A stretch of 7,482 nucleotides of DNA from Candidatus Helarchaeota archaeon (GTDB lineage: Archaea; Asgardarchaeota; Lokiarchaeia; Helarchaeales; HEL-GB-A), in assembly GCA_016840125.1 (NCBI GenBank), contig JAEOSY010000413.1:1-7482 (forward strand), read 5' to 3'. The notes below the pieces were generated by a model. It was given only the letters and a program-made list of their open reading frames with translations, had not been told where the DNA came from and made no database searches. A program made the translations under genes and the position numbers. Below are positions 1-5,211 of this stretch, piece by piece. Position 1 is the stretch's first letter, and every line of letters begins with the position of its first letter.

Positions 1-1355
1 AAAAAAGAAGGGATAATAATATTCGGCAGGATTTTGTCTTGTTCATGGGATGTATAATAACTCATCGGCTACCATTTATTGAAGTCTCACTAAGGAATGT
101 TTTAGACCATCTTAACATCTCATTTGAAGAAAATTTGAAATTTTCCTGCTGCCCCGAACCGAATGGGATAAAAAATTCGAATAATTTCTTGTTTTCAATA
201 ACTGCGGCCCGAAATCTAGCCTTAGCTGAGGATCATACTATTTTAACGCCGTGTAATGGTTGTTTCACAACTCTTAAAAAAGTGAAATGTGAGATTGCTG
301 AAGACTCTCATTTTAGGAGGAAGATTAATAAATATTTAAACAAAATTGATTTAGAAGCTAATGGAAAGACGAATGTCTACCACTTGGTTGAGTTCTTTTC
401 AAAATCTATGAGGGAAACAATTCGAGAGAAAGTTAAATTTCCTTTGACTGGATTGAGAGTTGCAGTACATTATGGGTGTCACTTTCTCAGACCAAGCAAT
501 AGGGTGCAAATTGATGATCCTCTTAGCCCTACGATTTTTGATGAGCTAATTCAAGACTTAGGTGCTCAGAGCGTCGATTATCCGCTTAAAATGGAGTGTT
601 GCGGGGGAAGTCTTGATAGGGCTGGAAGATCGAGCTTATCACTTGAGATAGTAAATGCAAAATTAGAGAGTATGAAGGAGAAAGAGATAGATTGCATTGT
701 TGTGTGCTGTCCTCAATGTTTTATTCAATTTGATCACCTCCAGAAAAAATTAAATAACTTAGATTATAAATCTGACATTCCTGTGTTATATTACTCAGAA
801 TTATTAAATTTAGCTTTAGGGATTGATATTCAAGATATAATCAACAAACACCACAGAACTAGAGTAGATTCCCTATTTGAAAGAATAACAGTTATTCGTG
901 AAAAGAACAGAGAAATAAGTAAATACTTTGACATTAACTTTTTATTGAAATGTCATTCATGCGAAGCATGTGAAAACGATTGTATTGTCGCAAAAATGTC
1001 GAATTTTAGTCCAAATCAGGTTATTGGTGAACTTCTCAAAGGAAATATCGAGGAAATAATCGCAGATCCTTCAATTTGGATGTGTCTTGATTGTTATTTG
1101 TGTTTTGAATTATGTCCAATGAGAGTTGGTCTGATTGATATATTTACAATTTTGCGAAATTTAGCAACTGAGAGAGGATTTGTTCCTATAGGTTTTGAAA
1201 CAGAATTTAAATCCTTCCATCAAAATGGAACAGTAGGGATAATTTCGAAGGTTGCTCGAAAAAGAGTTGGTTTAGAATTCAACAAACCGGAAGTCGGAGA
1301 TTTGAAAGAATTATTTAATATCATAGATAAAGAAAGCATTGATGGAGATTCTTAA
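1..1355 (+). CDS. hdrB: HdrB-HdrC fusion: heterodisulfide reductase-like iron-sulfur protein (5' end outside window)
   Basis: Likely a cytoplasmic electron-transfer or disulfide-reducing subunit of an Hdr-like complex. Residues are counted from the TTG at 39. Two HdrB CCG domains are visible: C5, C37-C38, C72/C75, then C147, C187-C188, C224/C227. This is the CX(31-39)CC...CXXC pattern that binds noncubane [4Fe-4S] clusters in HdrB. After a linker (about 262-300) comes an HdrC-like 2[4Fe-4S] module: C305/C308/C311/C315 and C349/C352/C355/C359-Pro. Start: the frame stays open to base 3 with no ATG before 45. The upstream codons read DFVLF directly before MGC, matching the first beta strand of HdrB, so starts at TTG 39 or ATG 45 would cut that strand. 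The true start is probably left of the window. The gene lies 21 nt before the glutamate synthase genes and is probably co-transcribed with them. True methanogenic CoM-S-S-CoB reduction is not implied; the substrate is unknown. The family call is secure, the physiological role is not. Confidence 0.88.
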   Translation, partial: KRRDNNIRQDFVLFMGCIITHRLPFIEVSLRNVLDHLNISFEENLKFSCCPEPNGIKNSNNFLFSITAARNLALAEDHTILTPCNGCFTTLKKVKCEIAEDSHFRRKINKYLNKIDLEANGKTNVYHLVEFFSKSMRETIREKVKFPLTGLRVAVHYGCHFLRPSNRVQIDDPLSPTIFDELIQDLGAQSVDYPLKMECCGGSLDRAGRSSLSLEIVNAKLESMKEKEIDCIVVCCPQCFIQFDHLQKKLNNLDYKSDIPVLYYSELLNLALGIDIQDIINKHHRTRVDSLFERITVIREKNREISKYFDINFLLKCHSCEACENDCIVAKMSNFSPNQVIGELLKGNIEEIIADPSIWMCLDCYLCFELCPMRVGLIDIFTILRNLATERGFVPIGFETEFKSFHQNGTVGIISKVARKRVGLEFNKPEVGDLKELFNIIDKESIDGDS

Positions 1356-1376
1356 ATATACAATGGTGAACACAGA

Positions 1377-2570
1377 ATGAAATGGGAAAATTATACTTCT
1401 TTGCCGGACAAATTTAAGAATCAGAGAGTTTTTGACGGATGTGGAATATCGGGTTTTATGAATATCGACGGCACTAGGGTTTCAGGCCAAAAAGTTATTG
1501 ATATGCTATCTATACTGAAAGATAGAGAAAATGGTCTTGGAGCGGGTTATGCAGGATATGGAATCTATCCTGAATATAAGGATTATTACGCATTTCATTT
1601 CCTCTTTGATACCGAGGATGCAAAATTTAAAACCCTGGAATATCTTGAAAGTAAAGGTACTATTATAAAATCTGAACCTATTCCAACATATTTAAAAGCA
1701 GACATTAAAAATCCTCCAATCATTTGGAGAGCTTTTTTCGAACCGAGAAGAGGAAAAAGTCAAAATAATGAAGAAAAAATAGTCCAAATCGTTATGGAAG
1801 TCAACGCAAATATTAACAATGCTTTTGTTATGTCATCAGGAAAAAATATGGGTGTATTTAAAGGAAATGGTTGGTCACATGAAATAGCAGAATTCTATAA
1901 AATCAAGGAATATAGAGCTTATATGTGGATGGGACATTCGAGGTTCCCAACAAATACTCCTGGTTGGTGGGGTGGAGCTCATCCATTTAATTTACTGGAT
2001 TGCTCCGTTGTTCATAACGGAGAAATTACTTCATATGGCACAAATCGAAGGTATTTGGAATCGTTTGGCTACAAATGTACGTTATTTACGGATACTGAAG
2101 TAATCGCCTATTTGATCGATTTATTGCATCGTCGACATAAAGTTCCCATCTCTATAGCTGCTATTGCATTAGCACCACCTTTACATGAAGAAATTGAAAA
2201 ATTTAATCAAAACTCTCAAAAAATATTCAAGAATGTAAGAGCAACTTATAGAAGTGTCATGTTAAATGGTCCATTTTCTATAATAGTGGGGATTTCAAAT
2301 CCAGTACCTACAATGATGGGTTTATCTGATCGGAAGAAATTACGTCCTTTAGTAGTTGGAATTTCTGATGACTACAACACAGTTTATATGAGTAGCGAAG
2401 AAGCATCTTTCAAGAGATTAATGCTCACTAATAATGCTTTCAATTTGAAGGAAATCTGGCACCCTAAAAGCGGTACAGCCGTGATCACCGAATTAGGGAA
2501 GGGATTAGTAAAAAAAGGTCTTGAATCACCTTTAGGAATGACTACTTCATCACCAATGGAGGTTTTTTAA
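1377..2570 (+). CDS. Glutamate synthase, stand-alone class II glutamine amidotransferase subunit (archaeal split GltB, domain 1)
   Basis: Hydrolyses glutamine to glutamate and ammonia for the neighbouring FMN synthase subunit; cytoplasmic. It is an Ntn-type class II amidotransferase. The probable nucleophile is Cys22 in DGCGISGF. The substrate/oxyanion loops are HSRFPTNT (187-194, Arg189), AHPF (201-204) and VHNGEI (212-217, Asn214-Gly215), and an Asp in FTDTE (Asp239) fits the glutamine-binding aspartate. About 150 residues separate Cys22 from the HSRF loop, far more than in PurF-type domains. At 397 residues it matches only the first domain of the roughly 1500-residue bacterial GltB. The start is supported by GGTGA at 1365-1369, 7 nt before the ATG. 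That leaves 21 residues before the catalytic Cys, which would need removal if a free N-terminal Cys is required. The stop codon directly abuts the ATG of the next gene, so translation is probably coupled. Family call is strong from motifs and operon context. Confidence 0.92.
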   Translation: MKWENYTSLPDKFKNQRVFDGCGISGFMNIDGTRVSGQKVIDMLSILKDRENGLGAGYAGYGIYPEYKDYYAFHFLFDTEDAKFKTLEYLESKGTIIKSEPIPTYLKADIKNPPIIWRAFFEPRRGKSQNNEEKIVQIVMEVNANINNAFVMSSGKNMGVFKGNGWSHEIAEFYKIKEYRAYMWMGHSRFPTNTPGWWGGAHPFNLLDCSVVHNGEITSYGTNRRYLESFGYKCTLFTDTEVIAYLIDLLHRRHKVPISIAAIALAPPLHEEIEKFNQNSQKIFKNVRATYRSVMLNGPFSIIVGISNPVPTMMGLSDRKKLRPLVVGISDDYNTVYMSSEEASFKRLMLTNNAFNLKEIWHPKSGTAVITELGKGLVKKGLESPLGMTTSSPMEVF

Positions 2571-4091
2571 ATGGCAATCGCACATGAAATCATTTCATAT
2601 TACAAAGTGAATATCAACCAAGAAGACTGCCAAAAATGCAAAAGATGTATAAATAACTGTTCTTATGGTGCTCTTTCCTTCAATGGAGAAAGAATTGTTG
2701 CTCATAGTCAGAAATGTGTTGCTTGTCAGAGATGCGTTGTAATGTGCCCCGGTAAGGCAATCCTGATTTCTCAGAACGAATCTTTTTTACCCCCTCATGG
2801 GAATTATACAAGAAAAATCCGTAATATCATTTGGGCTCAATCTGGCAGTGGAGGTGTTTTGCTTTCAGCAACTGGAAATGATAGGCCTATTAGATCGATT
2901 TTTGATGATCTACTTCTTGATGCTTGCCAAGTGACTAATCCCAGTATTGATCCTCTTCGCGAAACTATTGAAACAAAGATTTTTTTTGGTCGAAAACCTA
3001 AGAAACTCGAATTTAGCTTGGAATCGGATGATTTAGATGAAATTTCCCTCACAACAGAGATTTTTCCTAATTTTGAGATTGATGTACCGATTATAGTAGG
3101 GCATATGAGTTTAGGGTCGATTAGTTACAACGCATGTCAAGCAATTTACCAAGCTTGCAGAGAATTAAATATTTTAGCAGGATCTGGAGAAGGAGGTTTA
3201 CATCCTGATTTTTATGAGTATGCTCCGCACATAATTACTGAAATCGCTTCAGGAAGATTCGGAGTTGACATTAATTATTTAAACAGGGCGGCAGCTTTAG
3301 AGATAAAAATTGGTCAAGGAGCAAAACCAGGACACGGAGGACACTTACCAGGAGAAAAAGTAAGTAGTTTAATTGCCCAAACCCGAATGATTCCGAAAGG
3401 AAGCGATGCGTTATCTCCCTATCCCCACCATGATATCTACTCAATTGAAGATCTAGCTCAATTAATCGCGGCATTAAAAGAAGCAACTAGGTACAGGGTA
3501 CCTGTTGGCGTAAAAATAGCAGCAGTGCACAATTCTGCGCCAATTGCGGTAGGTATAGTGAGAGGAGGAGCAGACTTCTTAACTCTTGATGGTTTTAGGG
3601 GTGGAACTGGTGCAGCTCCAAGAATCATAAGGGATCATGCAGGGATTCCTATTGAGTTGGCAATTGCTTCTGTTGATAAAAGACTTAGGCAAGAAAATTT
3701 AAGAGAAGAAGTAACTTTAATTGCTGGTGGATCAATTCGATATTCTGCAGACTTAATAAAATCAATTGCCTTAGGTGCCGATGTTGCGATGTGTGCTTTA
3801 CCAGTGTTAATTGCAATGGGATGTAGAGTGTGCCAACAATGCTTTAGAGGTTTCTGTTCTTGGGGAATCGCTACTCAGCAAGAAAATTTAGTTAAAAGAT
3901 TAGATATCAATATTGCAAAAAATAGGATAATAAATCTATTCCATTCTTGGAATGAAGAATTAAAAGAAGTTTTAGGAGCAATGGGTATTGACTCGGTTGA
4001 ATCACTTCGATCTAACAGGGAAAGATTGAGATATATCGGTCCTAATCCTCGAATTGCAGAAGTTTTAGGAGTAAAACATGCGGGTGAATAA
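2571..4091 (+). CDS. gltB: Archaeal-type glutamate synthase, ferredoxin plus FMN synthase subunit (split GltB, domain 2)
   Basis: Catalyses reductive transfer of ammonia to 2-oxoglutarate, giving glutamate. Residues about 12-62 form a 2[4Fe-4S] ferredoxin: C20/C23/C26/C30 and C49/C52/C55/C59-Pro. Residues about 85-490 are the FMN-binding TIM-barrel synthase domain, with KIGQGAKPGHGGHLPGEKV (246-264), PVGVKI (311-316), LDGFRGGTGAAP (339-350) and AGGSIR (385-390). The glutamate synthase [3Fe-4S] motif C-X5-C-X4-C is kept as C418, C424, C429 just before WGIATQ, with an extra Cys421 inside it. The 506-residue length and ferredoxin-FMN layout match archaeal glutamate synthase and differ from bacterial GltB, which has no ferredoxin domain. 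The start has a strong Shine-Dalgarno, GGAGGT at 2558-2563, 7 nt upstream, and the ATG directly follows the previous stop. No NAD(P)H/FAD GltD partner is visible, so the fused ferredoxin may be the electron entry point (inference). The family call is very secure. Confidence 0.95.
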   Translation: MAIAHEIISYYKVNINQEDCQKCKRCINNCSYGALSFNGERIVAHSQKCVACQRCVVMCPGKAILISQNESFLPPHGNYTRKIRNIIWAQSGSGGVLLSATGNDRPIRSIFDDLLLDACQVTNPSIDPLRETIETKIFFGRKPKKLEFSLESDDLDEISLTTEIFPNFEIDVPIIVGHMSLGSISYNACQAIYQACRELNILAGSGEGGLHPDFYEYAPHIITEIASGRFGVDINYLNRAAALEIKIGQGAKPGHGGHLPGEKVSSLIAQTRMIPKGSDALSPYPHHDIYSIEDLAQLIAALKEATRYRVPVGVKIAAVHNSAPIAVGIVRGGADFLTLDGFRGGTGAAPRIIRDHAGIPIELAIASVDKRLRQENLREEVTLIAGGSIRYSADLIKSIALGADVAMCALPVLIAMGCRVCQQCFRGFCSWGIATQQENLVKRLDINIAKNRIINLFHSWNEELKEVLGAMGIDSVESLRSNRERLRYIGPNPRIAEVLGVKHAGE

Positions 4092-4929
4092 AAAAATGCT
4101 AATAAATAGTATTAAAGAGAAAAATTATAAGATTCGTCACGAACAGATCATAGAAATAGATGCGGCCCCTAATGGAGAACCAGTTGATTATTTGATCTTA
4201 AACGATATGATACAAACATGTATTCTCAATGATTATAAAAAAATAGTATTGAATAATGTATGTGGACAACGATTTATAGGGGCCGCTTTGCAAGGTGACA
4301 TAGAAATTACCATTAATGGTGTTCCTGGAAATGACATGGGAATCTTTATGGATGGGCCTAAAATTGTTGTAAATGGAAATTGTGAAGATCAAACTGCGAA
4401 TACAATGAACCAAGGAAAAATAATAATTAATGGTGATAGTGGTGATGTGATTGGATTATCTTCAAGAGGGGGACAGATTTTTATTAAGGGAAATGTAGGA
4501 TATAGAGTGGGGATTCATATGAAAGAATATGGTAATCAATTCCCCGTTATAATTATTGGTGGAACCGCTAAAGATTTTCTAGGTGAATATATGGCAGGTG
4601 GTATAATAATAGTACTAGGTTTAAAATTTTTACAAAACGGTTCCATCATTGAAAATGTACAACCGGTGTGTGGGAATGAGTTAGGATCAGGAATACACAG
4701 AGGTAGTATCTTCTTAAGAACTGATATGAATCTAGAAGACAATCTAGGTATCGGTGCCAAGATTACGGAATATGGTGATATTGAAAAAGCTGAAATCGCT
4801 CCATTTTTGACAGAATTTTGTGAATATTACAACATTCCACTCGATTTTATTAATAAAAAACCTTTCCAAGTAATCAAACCAATTTCAAAAAGACCTTTCG
4901 GGGGAACATATTGTAATCAAATGATATAA
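4078..4929 (+). CDS. Glutamate synthase GXGXG beta-helix subunit (split GltB, domain 3)
   Basis: Counterpart of the C-terminal right-handed beta-helix of bacterial GltB, a structural domain that packs against the amidotransferase and synthase domains. Regular repeats of roughly 18-22 residues with spaced glycines run from about 60 to 182. Examples are GQRFIGAALQGDIEITING (63-81), MNQGKIIINGDSGDVIG (110-126), RGGQIFIKGNVGYRVG (130-145) and YMAGGIIIVLG (171-181). The roughly 100-residue tail ends in a basic, proline-containing segment. The fold is shared with formylmethanofuran dehydrogenase subunit C, but the operon order (amidotransferase, FMN subunit, GXGXG) matches the domain order of fused GltB and decides the call. 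Two starts are plausible. ATG 4078 overlaps the previous gene by 14 nt and has AGGAG at 4067-4071. ATG 4096 (277 residues) has GGGTGA at 4082-4087 and begins 4 nt after the previous stop. The first is reported; the second may be the real one. It is the last gene before oligo-T tracts. Confidence 0.9.
   Translation: MRVNKKMLINSIKEKNYKIRHEQIIEIDAAPNGEPVDYLILNDMIQTCILNDYKKIVLNNVCGQRFIGAALQGDIEITINGVPGNDMGIFMDGPKIVVNGNCEDQTANTMNQGKIIINGDSGDVIGLSSRGGQIFIKGNVGYRVGIHMKEYGNQFPVIIIGGTAKDFLGEYMAGGIIIVLGLKFLQNGSIIENVQPVCGNELGSGIHRGSIFLRTDMNLEDNLGIGAKITEYGDIEKAEIAPFLTEFCEYYNIPLDFINKKPFQVIKPISKRPFGGTYCNQMI
4082..4098 (+). promoter_or_regulatory. Alternative ribosome binding site and start for the GXGXG subunit
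   Basis: GGGTGA at 4082-4087 lies 8 nt before an in-frame ATG at 4096. Its GGTGA core is the same string used ahead of the amidotransferase gene (1365-1369). It sits inside the last codons of the FMN subunit gene, so ribosomes ending there would be placed to restart. This competes with ATG 4078, which has AGGAG at 4067-4071. The six residues in question (MRVNKK) come before any recognisable domain, so the protein sequence does not settle the matter. Confidence 0.45.
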
Positions 4930-4957
4930 GCTCTCATAAATTAATCGATATTTAGAA

Positions 4958-5017
4958 TTTTTTAATAAACTATAGTATTTCTGTCGGCTTGCTTTTTTTT
5001 GTGATTAAATTTTTTTT
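4958..5017 (+). terminator. Oligo-T tracts after the glutamate synthase operon
   Basis: Starting 28 nt after the GXGXG gene's stop there are T runs of six (4958-4963), eight (4993-5000, after a short GC-containing stretch) and eight (5010-5017). No strong hairpin precedes them. Oligo-T tracts without a stem-loop are the usual intrinsic termination signal in archaea, so this probably ends the operon transcript at least partly. The high background T content lowers certainty. Confidence 0.5.
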
Positions 5018-5050
5018 AACATAAACCACTAAGTTTATAAGCAAGAAGAG

Positions 5051-5081
5051 AAATTTTTATAAAAAATTTAGAAAAATTTAG
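5051..5081. repeat. Phased A/T-tracts including a perfect 10-bp tandem repeat
   Basis: The 10-mer AAAAATTTAG occurs twice back to back, at 5062-5071 and 5072-5081. Just upstream is AAATTTTT (5051-5058). The three A/T-tracts are centred near 5054.5, 5065 and 5075.5, about 10.5 bp apart, which is one helical turn. Tracts of the AnTn type in phase are expected to bend DNA. The element lies 130-160 bp before the second FMN protein gene and downstream of the oligo-T tracts. Confidence 0.6.
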
Positions 5082-5141
5082 CGGAAATGAACAAAAAAAC
5101 AAGAAAGATCATTAAGAATAAAGCTTTTAAGTGAATTTGTG

Positions 5142-5211
5142 CTATTAAAAGTAATATTCGTTCAATATGGGATCATATTCCCGCAACAAATAATTATGAT
5201 AAGATTATCAT
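5142..5211 (+). promoter_or_regulatory. Putative promoter region with two palindromes before the second FMN protein gene
   Basis: TATTAAAAG (5143-5151) is a possible archaeal TATA element, which would put transcription start near 5170-5178. Two perfect inverted repeats of 16 bp follow. One is AATATG-GGAT-CATATT (5164-5179); the other is ATGATAA-GA-TTATCAT (5196-5211), which runs into the start codon at 5210. Their centres are 32 bp apart and both contain ATRRGATYAT. This is what an operator pair overlapping a start site would look like. No experimental support is possible here, and AT-rich DNA yields short palindromes by chance. Confidence 0.35.

Noticed and set aside
2837..3486. Minus-strand open frames of about 71 codons (2837-3052 and 3271-3486)
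   Set aside because: They lie wholly within the FMN subunit gene, which has full motif support; their translations show no domain and no ribosome binding site.
4198..4760. Minus-strand open frames opposite the GXGXG subunit gene
   Set aside because: Shadows of a well-supported gene; low-complexity translations without recognisable motifs.
4078..4929. Formylmethanofuran dehydrogenase subunit C (FwdC) as identity of the GXGXG protein
   Set aside because: The beta-helix fold is shared, but no Fwd/Fmd subunits are nearby and the gene directly follows the other two glutamate synthase parts.
5087..5134. 15-codon ORF in the intergenic gap (basic peptide MNKKTRKIIKNKAFK)
   Set aside because: No ribosome binding site, lysine content is explained by the A-rich background, and nothing else supports translation.
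4930..5209. tRNA, small RNA gene or CRISPR array in the 280-nt gap
   Set aside because: No tRNA-like cloverleaf or T-loop string, no GC-rich structured stretch, and the only repeat is a single 10-bp tandem pair without spacers.
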